From a virus: a stretch of 24,317 bases of DNA. Below the pieces are notes generated by a model that had not been told where the DNA came from, ran no database searches, and saw nothing but the letters and a program-made list of their open reading frames with translations. Within the stretch, counting starts at the first letter, position 1. Every line of letters begins with the position of its first letter. The translations under genes and the position numbers were made by a program. The stretch lies in the IMG/VR virus record IMGVR_UViG_3300037071_000605, positions 1-24,317 of that record; one strand, written 5' to 3'. Shown piece after piece: positions 6,584-14,131 of the stretch.

Positions 6584-7881
6584 GCCCTGATATCAGCGGA
6601 AGGTACGGGGTCGTATGGATCAGGGGTACCACCGCCGAGGATGGTGACGAAGCGCTCGGCGCTCTGCTTCCAGTCGAAGCGCGAGCGGACGTGACGTGGG
6701 CCCAGCGCGCCGATGGCGGCAGCGCGTGACGGATGGTCGAGCATCCAGGCGATACTCCGGGTCATCTGCTCCTCGTCGGGCCTCGCCCAGAAGTGGTCGT
6801 ACTCGTTGTCGGTCAGGGTATTGACGGGGACCACCATGCCAGCGGGACCGATGACCTCTGGGACCGCGCTGTACTGGAGCCCGATGGCGGGGACACCGCA
6901 CGCCAGAGCTTCAGCGATGGTCAGCCCGAAGCCCTCAGCACCCGTGCTCACGTACAGGTCGGCAGCGTTGTAGAGCGTGTTCAGTATCTCGCGGCTCAGG
7001 TTCCCGCCGAGGTCGGACACGAGGATGCGCTCATCGACCTTCTTGGGGAACTTAGATACGGTGTCAGGGATGAAGCCGCCCTGATCCCACGCCTTGCAGT
7101 GGAGCATGACCACCACGTCGTCCCGCTCCATGATGATGGGCACGAGGGACCGGATCATGGCCGGGTAGTTCTTGCGGGGCATGTTCCGGTCGGTGCGGAC
7201 GATGGTCTTCAGCCGGGGGTCGAGTCCCCAGAAGCGCTTGGCGTCGTCCTTGGTCCTGATGGGCTTGTCTGGGTGCTTCGCGAGGACGATGGGCCGCGAC
7301 GGGGACACCGGCCAGAAATCCTCGGTGACACCGTGATAGACCACGGGCGGGCGGTATCCGACGACGCGGGCCATCTCATCGGCTCCGAACGTGGACATGG
7401 CGACGGGCTTGATGAAGGACCAGATATCGGACCACAGCGGCGGGAGGTCCACGCCCTCGACGGGGCAGTAGTGGTACGTCGGCACCTGCTTGAAGGTTCC
7501 GGCCTTATAGCCCTCGACGCCCTGGACCATGAGCCGGGTCCCGCCGAAGTCGCCCAGCATGAGCGCGGCGTCAACGGGCCAGTCGCCCCATGCCACGCCT
7601 GACACCATGAACGAGTCCGGCGTCTCGTTGGCGATGACCTTGGGGATGAAGTCGGCGGCTCCGATGGACGAGGGCAGGACATCACCGAACGGCCCTGAGC
7701 GGGTCTGCGTCAAGGACGCGAGACTGAAGGTCCGGCTGGCATAGGGCTCGTCCAACGCCGGGATATCGTTCTGACTGATGAAGCGGACATCCTGCCCGAT
7801 GTCCAGCAGCGCCCGTCCCAGGTCCATCGTCACGGTCCCGAAGCCTGTCCGGGCGAGGTCCCCGAAGAACAGTATCCTCAC
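6580..7881 (-). CDS. Glycosyltransferase, GT4-like
   Basis: The clearest glycosyltransferase of the island, 433 aa, GT-B fold. N-terminal domain: RILFFGDLARTGFGTVTMDLGRAL, the glycine-rich acceptor-side loop of GT4 enzymes. C-terminal domain: KTIVRTDRNMPRKNYPAMIRSL, VVVMLHCKAWD, then LYNAADLYVSTGAEGFGLTIAEALACGVPAIG, the EGFGLxxxEA donor-binding signature, and AVPEVIGPAGMVV. GTG at 7881 overlaps the previous stop (GTGA). Its own TGA lies inside the -35 box of the promoter at 6555-6583, so island expression and the next transcription unit meet here. Retaining activity with a nucleotide-sugar donor is expected for the family; the acceptor is unknown. Confidence 0.92.
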   Translation of the reverse strand: MRILFFGDLARTGFGTVTMDLGRALLDIGQDVRFISQNDIPALDEPYASRTFSLASLTQTRSGPFGDVLPSSIGAADFIPKVIANETPDSFMVSGVAWGDWPVDAALMLGDFGGTRLMVQGVEGYKAGTFKQVPTYHYCPVEGVDLPPLWSDIWSFIKPVAMSTFGADEMARVVGYRPPVVYHGVTEDFWPVSPSRPIVLAKHPDKPIRTKDDAKRFWGLDPRLKTIVRTDRNMPRKNYPAMIRSLVPIIMERDDVVVMLHCKAWDQGGFIPDTVSKFPKKVDERILVSDLGGNLSREILNTLYNAADLYVSTGAEGFGLTIAEALACGVPAIGLQYSAVPEVIGPAGMVVPVNTLTDNEYDHFWARPDEEQMTRSIAWMLDHPSRAAAIGALGPRHVRSRFDWKQSAERFVTILGGGTPDPYDPVPSADIRA

Positions 7882-8141
7882 GCCTCATCGACGGTGTAGC
7901 AGTCCACCATGTGAAAGTGCGGGCTGGTGTTCCAGTTTCTATGCTTGCCCGCCCACATGGCGTACCGCTTCAAGCGGAACCACCGCACCGGGTCCTCCGA
8001 ACAGTCGAGGGCAAACCCCTTCGCCTTGTCCTCTGACGAAGCGATCCCATCGATATACGTTCTGAACCGTCGTCCTACGTGATCCCAGTCATCTTCGTCA
8101 CGGCTGTCGTGAAACGCAGTCGTGGCAACGTACACCGTCAC
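7878..8141 (-). CDS. Small hypothetical protein (87 aa)
   Basis: An 87-aa protein, rich in aromatic residues, His and Asp: TAFHDSRDEDDWDHVGRRF, CSEDPVRWFRLKRYAMWAGKHRNW, HFHMVDCYTVDEA. No signal peptide or membrane segment. It starts at GTG 8141, overlapping the preceding stop (GTGA), and its stop overlaps the next GTG. Its place between two glycosyltransferase genes suggests a linked job, but I do not recognise the family. Confidence 0.62.
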   Translation of the reverse strand: MTVYVATTAFHDSRDEDDWDHVGRRFRTYIDGIASSEDKAKGFALDCSEDPVRWFRLKRYAMWAGKHRNWNTSPHFHMVDCYTVDEA

Positions 8142-9223
8142 GACAGCACGTCCTCCAGCATCCCCTTGATGACCTCGGCCTCATGCCCGAAGTCCACGAC
8201 CTCGCGGAACCGGGCAGCGGCGTTCTCGCTGATGCGCTGGTGGTACTCGTCATCGTCGCGGAGCCGGGTCAGGATGGCGGCAGTCTCTTCGAAGGTCCGA
8301 TCCTCGATGGCGAACGAGGTCACGCCTTCCTGGAACAGGATGCCCGCGAGCTTGTCGGCGTAGTAGTTCTGGAAGCCCAGCACCGGACGCCCGATGGCGA
8401 ACCAGTTATGCACGGTGTGCCCGTAGCCGTCGCTCAGTCTCTTGACGTGGAGTCCGACACGGGCTGCGCGCATCTTGTCTGCCAGTTCGGGGACCAGTGA
8501 CACGTCACCGGCCTTCCACTGGTCATCCGGTCCCCAGCCATAGGCACCGTACACCTTGAAGTCGAAGTCGTCCGCGTACCGCTCTGCCAGCGCCCGGAAC
8601 AGGGGATAGTCCGGGGACTCGGGAAAGCCGTTCACCCACGACGCGACCTCTCGCCGGTTGGCGGGCGGGTAGTCGTGGTAAAAGACCTTCTCGATGTCGA
8701 ACTCCTGATGGTAGACGACGGTCGGGACGCCCTTGTACATCGAACGCTTGGCGATGGCATCGAGCCCCAGTCCCGGCAGCGTCGAGCTGGACAGGATGAA
8801 CTCAGCGGCATCCCACAGCGACTCCTGATGATTGTTCCCGACCTGGACCCCGAAGCGCGCCCCGGTCTGCTTGGCGAAGGCCGAGAAGCCGGGATCGTTG
8901 TGGGGCAGGGACGAGAGGATGAGGTCCCACTCCATGTCTCTCGCCATCGCGAGACTGACACCCTTCTGAGTACGCCACGGGTGCCGAGGATCGGGCCTGA
9001 GCTTGATGTATTCCCCGCCCTCCGAGCCATCCCACCAGCCCATCAGGAACTGCTTCGCTACGGCGTCACCGTGGACCTTCTTCTCGAATTGCCAGATGTC
9101 CTCGGTGAACCAGTCCATGCCTTGGGGAAACCAGCACTCCCAGCCGTAGCGATCCTCGAAGAGCATGAGCAGGCTTTCTGCTAGGGCGTGATGGTGGAGG
9201 TCGGTCAGAACACGGATGGTCAT
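8138..9223 (-). CDS. Glycosyltransferase-like protein, GT-B fold (long DLHH paralog)
   Basis: A 361-aa protein starting MTIRVLTDLHHHALAESL. It shares with the 281-aa protein (10726-11571) the TDLHHxxLxESLxMLFxDR start, a YHxEFD or YHPEFH element before the linker, the donor-site block DGYGHTVHNWFAIGRPVLG, and the VDFGHEAEVIKGMLEDVL end. The extra length is in the first half (GMDWFTEDIWQFEKK to KLRPDPRHPWRTQKG). ATG at 9223 overlaps the previous stop (ATGA); an in-frame ATG at 9244 is rejected because it lies inside the previous gene and before the conserved start. It is probably a glycosyltransferase with an acceptor different from its paralog. Confidence 0.8.
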   Translation of the reverse strand: MTIRVLTDLHHHALAESLLMLFEDRYGWECWFPQGMDWFTEDIWQFEKKVHGDAVAKQFLMGWWDGSEGGEYIKLRPDPRHPWRTQKGVSLAMARDMEWDLILSSLPHNDPGFSAFAKQTGARFGVQVGNNHQESLWDAAEFILSSSTLPGLGLDAIAKRSMYKGVPTVVYHQEFDIEKVFYHDYPPANRREVASWVNGFPESPDYPLFRALAERYADDFDFKVYGAYGWGPDDQWKAGDVSLVPELADKMRAARVGLHVKRLSDGYGHTVHNWFAIGRPVLGFQNYYADKLAGILFQEGVTSFAIEDRTFEETAAILTRLRDDDEYHQRISENAAARFREVVDFGHEAEVIKGMLEDVLS

Positions 9224-9432
9224 TCCTCCCACCTGTAAACCCACGTCCCAAGCCTCCCCCGCCCATAGCGCCGATACGTGCCAGTCCGTACCGATGGCTT
9301 ACTGGGACTGGTCAAGCCGATCTCTGCTAATCGGAACGTCGGAAACGTCTTCACAGGCACGACGTATCTGGCGCGAAGATCAGAAACGTCAAGGTAGCCT
9401 TGGCGGGGCCCACCTTCAAAGAACACCCTCAT
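9220..9432 (-). CDS. Small hypothetical protein (70 aa)
   Basis: A 70-aa basic protein beginning MRVFFEGGPRQGYLDVSD and ending GRGRLGTWVYRWEE. The FEGGPxxGxxxxV start and YRRxGR...WVY end follow a pattern I associate with short phage proteins of one beta-rich domain, with no known role. ATG at 9432 overlaps the glycosyltransferase stop (ATGA), and its own stop overlaps the next ATG. Its DNA looks less G+C rich than the glycosyltransferase genes on either side. Confidence 0.65.
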   Translation of the reverse strand: MRVFFEGGPRQGYLDVSDLRARYVVPVKTFPTFRLAEIGLTSPSKPSVRTGTYRRYGRGRLGTWVYRWEE

Positions 9433-10535
9433 ACGACCTCCCTCGTCGCCACATCGGGCAGCTCATCAGGCTCCGGGTCAGGCTGGGTCCAGCCATCGAG
9501 CCAACCGCGCCATGCCTGATACACGCGATCCTTACCAAAGAGGGCGATGGCACGTTCGCGACTGACGGCCCCGACCTGTCCGGCGTAGTCATCATCGTCC
9601 AGCAGGCCACGCAGCATCTCGTTGGCCTCCATCGGGGAGTCCGACCAGAGCGGCGCGATCATGTGGCCCTCATAGATGCGGGGCAGATACGGCATCGCCT
9701 GACGCCCTACCCCGGCCCAGCTATTGGGACCGATGGCGACGACGGGACAGCCGGTCATCATCGCCTCGATGAGGCCCAGCGTGTACGAGGCCGGGATGGT
9801 CCCGGTCCATAGCACGGCACGGGCGGCACGCATCTCTTCCATGAGCTGCGCGGGCGGGACCTTGCCCAGCCCACGAGCGCCGATCTCCTCTGTCTGCGGC
9901 CCGACCCAGAGCGTGGGTAAGTCTTTCGTCGCGTCCAGCGCCCATGCGGTCCCGACCCATGCCTGCCGCTTGACGGGGTTCTGCGTGACGATGAGGACGT
10001 GCCCGCCCTGACCGTGCCAGCCGGTGTACTCATCGGGGTCTTTGTAGAAGCGGATCATCGTAGACTCGCCCGCGTAGTTGGGGATATTGCGTTCCTGCGG
10101 GGAGTAGCGGACCACCTCGCACCCGGCCTCGACGTAGGGCTTCGCCTGCCACTCGTTGGCGTGCGAGGACTGGCCCACGGTGCGCCAGATGATGCGCTTG
10201 CCCGCCGACTGGAACCTGGCGAACTGGGGCCAGAGCCAGCGGTCCAGGATGTGGTGGACCATGATCGTGTCGCACCAGTCGAGGATGTCATCCGGCACAT
10301 GGTCCTTGGCGGCCCACGTCGTACCGTGCTGCCCCGGAGATACCGGGAGTGCGTCTACGATCGCCTTCAGCTCCGGGTGGGCCTTAGCGTCCGGCAATGG
10401 CGGCCTCATGTCGTCCTGCGGGTTGGCGGGGTCGATGTAGGCACCGGGACTGAACACGTCGTGTCCAAGGTCGGTGAACATGCGGATGACGTCGTATTCC
10501 TCAATCGAGTGAGCAGTCAGGCTCAGTATCTTCAT
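9429..10535 (-). CDS. Glycosyltransferase, GT-B fold
   Basis: A 368-aa glycosyltransferase-like protein. N-terminal Rossmann half: MKILSLTAHSIEEYDVIRMFTDLGHDVFSPG, later IMVHHILDRWLWPQF, RIIWRTVGQSSHANEW and AGCEVVRYSPQE. C-terminal half: HVLIVTQNPVKRQAW, LWVGPQTEEIGARGLG, MRAARAVLWTGTIPASYTLGLIEAMMTGCPVVAIG. The last block fits the donor-site region of GT4-like enzymes, with Glu of LIEAMMTG in the usual place. ATG at 10535 overlaps the previous stop and its TGA overlaps the next ATG. It belongs to the four-enzyme island. Sugar specificity cannot be read. Confidence 0.85.
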   Translation of the reverse strand: MKILSLTAHSIEEYDVIRMFTDLGHDVFSPGAYIDPANPQDDMRPPLPDAKAHPELKAIVDALPVSPGQHGTTWAAKDHVPDDILDWCDTIMVHHILDRWLWPQFARFQSAGKRIIWRTVGQSSHANEWQAKPYVEAGCEVVRYSPQERNIPNYAGESTMIRFYKDPDEYTGWHGQGGHVLIVTQNPVKRQAWVGTAWALDATKDLPTLWVGPQTEEIGARGLGKVPPAQLMEEMRAARAVLWTGTIPASYTLGLIEAMMTGCPVVAIGPNSWAGVGRQAMPYLPRIYEGHMIAPLWSDSPMEANEMLRGLLDDDDYAGQVGAVSRERAIALFGKDRVYQAWRGWLDGWTQPDPEPDELPDVATREVV

Positions 10536-10729
10536 CGCGCCAGACGCCGCTTGACGGCGAGCCGGATGCCGTACTCCCGGCCCACCTTGGCGGCGTGGTC
10601 GGTGTAGGTCACAAGACGTACTGCCTCTCCGTCATCGTTCCGTCCCCACCACCACCACTCAGGATGAGGGTGCCGGCAACGCATCGGGCCATATCCACAC
10701 CACATACAGACCAGCGAAGGCAGCATCAC
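10532..10729 (-). CDS. Small Cys/His-rich protein between glycosyltransferases
   Basis: A 65-aa protein with a likely metal site: CMWC near residues 8-11, Cys18, then HPHP. A WWWWGR run and a basic C-terminus (GIRLAVKRRLAR) follow. GTG at 10729 or ATG at 10726 could start it; both overlap the previous stop. Its own stop overlaps the next ATG (ATGA). The close coupling on both sides supports a real gene. Function not recognised; a small accessory or nucleic-acid-binding role is conceivable. Confidence 0.6.
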   Translation of the reverse strand: MMLPSLVCMWCGYGPMRCRHPHPEWWWWGRNDDGEAVRLVTYTDHAAKVGREYGIRLAVKRRLAR

Positions 10730-11571
10730 AGCCGCGCCTCCAGGTAGTCACGCACCATGTCAGCCTCGGCGTCGAAGTCCACGAGGGAGTCGAACTCTGC
10801 ACGAGCAAAGCGCCCGATGGCGTCAAAGTGCATCGGGTCCAGCGTGTCACCCGGCTCCAAGTGCGACCAGCCCTGCCCGAACAGAGGCTCCGCGATCTTG
10901 CCCTCGTAATGGCTCTTGTGCCCGATGACGGCGCGGCCAGAGGCGAAGGCTTCATGGACGCCGAAGCCATAGCCATCGGCATCCTTGCAGTGCCAGATGG
11001 CGATGCAGTCGCTCCGGGCCTGCGCGACCTGATGCGGGCGCAACTGATCCTCGATGGTCCCGAAGATGCGCCACTCGTACTCCGGGTGCGCTTCGGATGC
11101 CTCGTCCCACCACTTGCGACAGGGGCTATGGGCGAAGGACGCATGGAACGAGCCGATACGGTTCCCGGTCGGCGGCACCCACGGCACCCGGTGAAACTCG
11201 GGGTGATAGGTGACGCCGGACGTGCCGCCGTTGGTCACGGCCCAGAGAATGTTCGGCCCGATGGGCTGGTCCCAGGCGTTGCCGATGTGGTCGATGTACA
11301 ACGCGCCGACACTCTCAGCCAGCGAGCGCATCGGCTCCCGTGTCCCGCCCACGGTGGAGATGACGATATCGGCTCCCATCCGCTTCAACCATTCGGATGA
11401 CACGAGCACCGGGAACCTCCCGAACTCTTCGGTGCCATAGCCGACCTTCGCCTGATAGTGCCCATCCACCCAGCCGAACAACTCAGCCTCACCCAGGATG
11501 GCGCGGTCCACGAAGAGCATCGCCAGGGACTCATAGAGTACCGAGTGATGGAGGTCGGTGACGATCCTCAC
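10726..11571 (-). CDS. Glycosyltransferase-like protein, GT-B fold (short DLHH paralog)
   Basis: A 281-aa protein starting RIVTDLHHSVLYESLAMLFVDR. The C-terminal half has a GT-B donor-binding pattern: WRIFGTIEDQL, then DADGYGFGVHEAFASGRAVIGHKSHYEGK, comparable to the E-G-x-x-x-x-x-EA block of GT4-type enzymes. The same N-terminal DLHHxxLxESLxMLF motif, the DGYGxxVHxxFAxGRxVxG block and a VDFxxEA ending recur in the 361-aa protein at 8138-9223, so the two are paralogs. This one is about 80 residues shorter, mostly in the N-terminal half. GTG at 11571 overlaps the FkbM stop. It probably transfers a sugar to a phage or surface glycan; donor and acceptor are unknown. Confidence 0.78.
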   Translation of the reverse strand: MRIVTDLHHSVLYESLAMLFVDRAILGEAELFGWVDGHYQAKVGYGTEEFGRFPVLVSSEWLKRMGADIVISTVGGTREPMRSLAESVGALYIDHIGNAWDQPIGPNILWAVTNGGTSGVTYHPEFHRVPWVPPTGNRIGSFHASFAHSPCRKWWDEASEAHPEYEWRIFGTIEDQLRPHQVAQARSDCIAIWHCKDADGYGFGVHEAFASGRAVIGHKSHYEGKIAEPLFGQGWSHLEPGDTLDPMHFDAIGRFARAEFDSLVDFDAEADMVRDYLEARL

Positions 11572-12302
11572 TTGGCGACGGCCCGGAAGATGCCTGAGCC
11601 ACCGTAGTCGTCCAGCACTTCGATGACGTGGTTCGGTAGGACGCGGGCGATGTCAGCGGGTGCAGCGTCGTGGGCTTCTCCGACGATGAGCGGCATGAGT
11701 CCCGGTGTCGCGCCCCGTAAGAACTCCCACTCGCAACCCTCGCAGTCGATCTTGACGAACGCCCATGCACCGCTCGGGTCACTCAGCAGATGGTCAGCAG
11801 CGATGTCCCATGCCGTGACGATGGGCACCTCCGCGACCTCGGAGTCCACCTTCTCGTCATCGGTCAGACGCCAGATGTTGCCGACGTAGGCGTTCTGAGT
11901 GACGAAGCCGGGGTCTGCGAAGCCCTCCAGGCTCCGGTAGTCCCAGCGACAGGTCGCCGTGCCCTGCCCGTAGCCCGCCATCGCCTCGATGACGGTGACA
12001 CGATCGGAGACGCCGTTCAGCTCGGCGCTCTGCCGACACAGTTCTGCGTTGTCGGGGATGGGCTCGACCATGACGACACGCAGCCTCGGATGGTCTACCG
12101 CGAGCGCGATGCCCACGGTCCCGACATGGGCACCGATGTCCAGCGCCACGCCCTCCATGTCGTCGGGCAGCTCGGCCAGCCGGTACTCGTCCCCGCCAAG
12201 GATGCCGACCACGAGGGCTTCATCGTTGACGTGGGGCCGCGTCCAGAAGCGGACGGTGTTTCCCTTCGGCGTCGTCGCGATGGTCAGGCGTTCAGTCGGC
12301 AT
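11568..12302 (-). CDS. FkbM-family SAM-dependent methyltransferase
   Basis: A 244-aa methyltransferase of the FkbM type, usually an O-methyltransferase for sugars or small molecules. SAM-binding motif I is VALDIGAHVGTVGIAL (about 52-67), followed by the acidic loop VVMVEPIPDN (76-85). The family's second block VKIDCEGCEWEFL is at 183-195, a form of the FkbM signature KIDVEGxE. Lying first among the enzyme genes and next to four glycosyltransferases, it probably caps or decorates a glycan by O-methylation. ATG at 12302 overlaps the membrane protein gene; its stop overlaps the next GTG (GTGA). The acceptor is unknown. Confidence 0.88.
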   Translation of the reverse strand: MPTERLTIATTPKGNTVRFWTRPHVNDEALVVGILGGDEYRLAELPDDMEGVALDIGAHVGTVGIALAVDHPRLRVVMVEPIPDNAELCRQSAELNGVSDRVTVIEAMAGYGQGTATCRWDYRSLEGFADPGFVTQNAYVGNIWRLTDDEKVDSEVAEVPIVTAWDIAADHLLSDPSGAWAFVKIDCEGCEWEFLRGATPGLMPLIVGEAHDAAPADIARVLPNHVIEVLDDYGGSGIFRAVAK

Positions 12303-12465
12303 CGAGAACCCAGAGCATCACGCCTGCCCCCACCGGCAGACCGACCAGCATCCCGATGAAACTCGGGGCATGGAGGACGCTGTTCACCAGAGCCCACACG
12401 ATGCCCGTCGCGAGTACCGCTAGGACCCATACGACGGCCCGCTGCTTACGTGTCGCCAGTGTCAT
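12292..12465 (-). CDS. Small two-helix membrane protein
   Basis: A 57-aa protein, first gene after the promoter. After a basic start (MTLATRKQR), residues 10-31 and about 35-54 are hydrophobic (VVWVLAVLATGIVWALVNSVL and FIGMLVGLPVGAGVMLWVL), giving two membrane helices with a short HAPS turn. ATG at 12465 is preceded by GGGAG with 7 bases spacing. An upstream in-frame ATG at 12603 would put the terminator and leader inside the gene and is rejected. It overlaps the FkbM-like gene by 11 bases. It might anchor glycosylation enzymes at the membrane or be a holin-like protein. Nothing in its sequence names a function. Confidence 0.75.
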   Translation of the reverse strand: MTLATRKQRAVVWVLAVLATGIVWALVNSVLHAPSFIGMLVGLPVGAGVMLWVLDAD

Positions 12466-12530
12466 GTGCCACTCCCTTCGGAAACGGAGCCGGGACGGAC
12501 AGACACCCTGATAGGTGGCACCCGGCTCCG
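12466..12530 (-). promoter_or_regulatory. Structured leader with perfect 10-bp stem and possible pseudoknot
   Basis: The leader starts with CGGAGCCGGG (12530-12521), has a 26-base loop, and closes with CCCGGCTCCG (12494-12485), a perfect 10-bp stem. GTGCCAC at the start of the loop (12521-12515, using one stem base) is exactly complementary to GTGGCAC at 12472-12466, between the GGGAG ribosome-binding site and the ATG of the next gene. Pairing would make a pseudoknot covering the start region. This could control translation of the island. The structure is read by eye only. Confidence 0.5.
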
Positions 12531-12538
12531 CTGCACAG

Positions 12539-12566
12539 GATATAGCGTCGGTGTCGGGGTCCGCAA
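12539..12566 (-). promoter_or_regulatory. Candidate promoter TTGCGG-16-TATATC
   Basis: Between the terminator and the small membrane protein gene, the minus strand reads TTGCGG (12566-12561), 16 bases, then TATATC (12544-12539). These are fair matches to bacterial housekeeping -35 and -10 boxes. A transcript would start near 12532, exactly where the leader inverted repeat begins. Position after a strong terminator supports it. No experimental evidence. Confidence 0.5.
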
Positions 12567-12570
12567 GACC

Positions 12571-12609
12571 CAAAGAAAGAGCCCCGGTGGGGGATGAGTC
12601 CACCGGGGC
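12571..12609 (-). terminator. Intrinsic terminator after capsid gene
   Basis: On the minus strand, GCCCCGGTGG, a 9-base loop and CCACCGGGGC form a perfect 10-bp G+C-rich stem, followed directly by TCTTTCTTTG. Stem plus U-rich tail is the form of a Rho-independent terminator. It lies 50-90 bases past the capsid stop and just ahead of the promoter at 12539-12566. It probably limits read-through from the head genes into the glycosylation island. Confidence 0.85.
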
Positions 12610-12658
12610 CGAAGGGAGGAGGGGACCGGAGGAGGCCAGTCCCGACCCTCACATGGTA

Positions 12659-14131
12659 CTAGGCGACGGCATCCTCGATGAGGGCGAAGTAGCCCGCGTA
12701 CACGGCAGCCCGTGCATCGAGAGCCAGCTCCTCCTCACCACGGAACCCGGTGAGGTTGGTGTCCCATCGGGTACCAGCCTCGGAGCTGGTGTCGATGCGG
12801 ACATCATCGCCGTGGTACACCTTCACGCGGTCCCACTGCCCGATGACAGCGTGGTCCGCTTCCATGTTGATATCCGGGAAGACCGGGATACCCCACGGAC
12901 TGATGAGCGTCCCCGGATTGACGGTCCCGCCGTTGAGCTGCGGGAGCGCGGTCGGCCCGTTGGCCGGCGTGACCCAGAAGCCGGCGGTATCGGAGCCCTG
13001 TGCGACGAACGTCCAATAGTTGGCCGGCGACACGACTGCCGACAGCCGACCCTCGACGCCACGTCCAGCGAGTGCGCCTGCGGACTTCGCCAGCGCCGTC
13101 GCGAACGAACCCGCGACCGTGCTGTTGGAGGCCGTGTGCGACACGTCGAACGCATCCGCCGACGCATCGAGCGCGGTGAGGACGCCGTAAGGCTCCGATG
13201 ATCCCGAGCCCCGCAGGATGTAGTAGCCCTCGCCGCGCAGGAGCGCGTCGGCAAGCTCTGTCATCACGTCCTGCTCCGCCGCACCCTGTGACTGGCGCAG
13301 GAACTGGTTGGCGACGTCGTAGATGCGAGCGATGGTGTACATCGTCGCCGTGTACCCGTCATAGACGAGGTTGGTATTCGGCTTGGTCGCGCCCCAGGCC
13401 GTGACCGTGGCGCGGGTGTTCACGTTCTGCACGTAGTTGCGGAACGGGATATCGACGTTGCCGTTGACGCCGAAGATGTGGGTGCAGATCTGCCGGAACC
13501 ACGCTCGGTACGCGGCAGGCTTGATGAAGTTATCGACCAGGTTGTTCGGGATCAGGAACGCGCCGGTGGCGTCCGTGGACCCGAGCGTGGCCTTGCCCAG
13601 AGGGACATCGCCACCGCTGGACGCGGCCCATGCCTCGGTCGGGAGAGCCCCGGCCATCGGCTTGCGGCGTTCGACGCCAAGCTCGGCGAGCTTCGCCTTG
13701 CCCCAGACCTGCTCGTCGTGGTCGCCTGACCGTGTGGCCAGGACAGCCGCGATGAACGAGCCGTTCTGGTACTCGGCCTTGGCCTGCCCCACGAAGGAGC
13801 CGATGAGCCCCGCCTTGGAAGGCTTGCGGACGGTGGAAAGAAAATCGTTCATGTCCGCGACGGCCTTAGCCGTCTGGGCTTCACGCTCCCGCGCCTGATG
13901 CTCCTCGGTGAGCACCTGGAGCTTCTCGCTGATCTCCTTGCGCTCCGCGTCGGCGGCTTCCCAGCGAGCTTGATCGTCACCCTTGGCCTCGGTCATCACA
14001 TCGATGACGGCCTTCAGGCGTCCGGTCAGCTCGCCGATCTGCTCCGTCGCAGGCTCGGCCATGATCCTGGCGACGGACGCATCCGTCGTCTGGTAGATGG
14101 GTGTCTCGTCAGAGGCGGTCGGTTCCGCCAT
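12659..14131 (-). CDS. Major capsid protein, HK97 fold
   Basis: Major capsid protein, 490 aa, phage HK97-like. Residues about 30-95 form a charged coiled coil (AEPATEQIGELTGRL to HQAREREAQTAKA), the delta or scaffold domain normally removed by the protease. The mature part begins somewhere after about residue 100. It contains GAFLIPNNLVDNFIKPAAY, VDIPFRNYVQ, VTAWGATKPNTNLVYDGY, IARIYDVANQFLRQS, ELADALLRGEGYYILRGSG, and the closing FRGEEELALDARAAVYAGYFALI, all typical of this fold. ATG at 14131 is chosen over one at 14161 because GGAGG lies 8 bases before it. A strong intrinsic terminator follows 50 bases after the stop. Its product should be the most abundant head protein. Confidence 0.95.
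   Translation of the reverse strand: MAEPTASDETPIYQTTDASVARIMAEPATEQIGELTGRLKAVIDVMTEAKGDDQARWEAADAERKEISEKLQVLTEEHQAREREAQTAKAVADMNDFLSTVRKPSKAGLIGSFVGQAKAEYQNGSFIAAVLATRSGDHDEQVWGKAKLAELGVERRKPMAGALPTEAWAASSGGDVPLGKATLGSTDATGAFLIPNNLVDNFIKPAAYRAWFRQICTHIFGVNGNVDIPFRNYVQNVNTRATVTAWGATKPNTNLVYDGYTATMYTIARIYDVANQFLRQSQGAAEQDVMTELADALLRGEGYYILRGSGSSEPYGVLTALDASADAFDVSHTASNSTVAGSFATALAKSAGALAGRGVEGRLSAVVSPANYWTFVAQGSDTAGFWVTPANGPTALPQLNGGTVNPGTLISPWGIPVFPDINMEADHAVIGQWDRVKVYHGDDVRIDTSSEAGTRWDTNLTGFRGEEELALDARAAVYAGYFALIEDAVA

Noticed and set aside
6733-7602. Plus-strand ORF of 289 codons opposite the GT4-like gene
   Set aside because: Asp/His/Gly-rich antisense pattern of a G+C-rich gene; no ribosome-binding site or motif.
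12485-12530. Second terminator in the leader region
   Set aside because: Loop is long and the tail is TTTCCG only; its position between promoter and ribosome-binding site fits a leader structure better.
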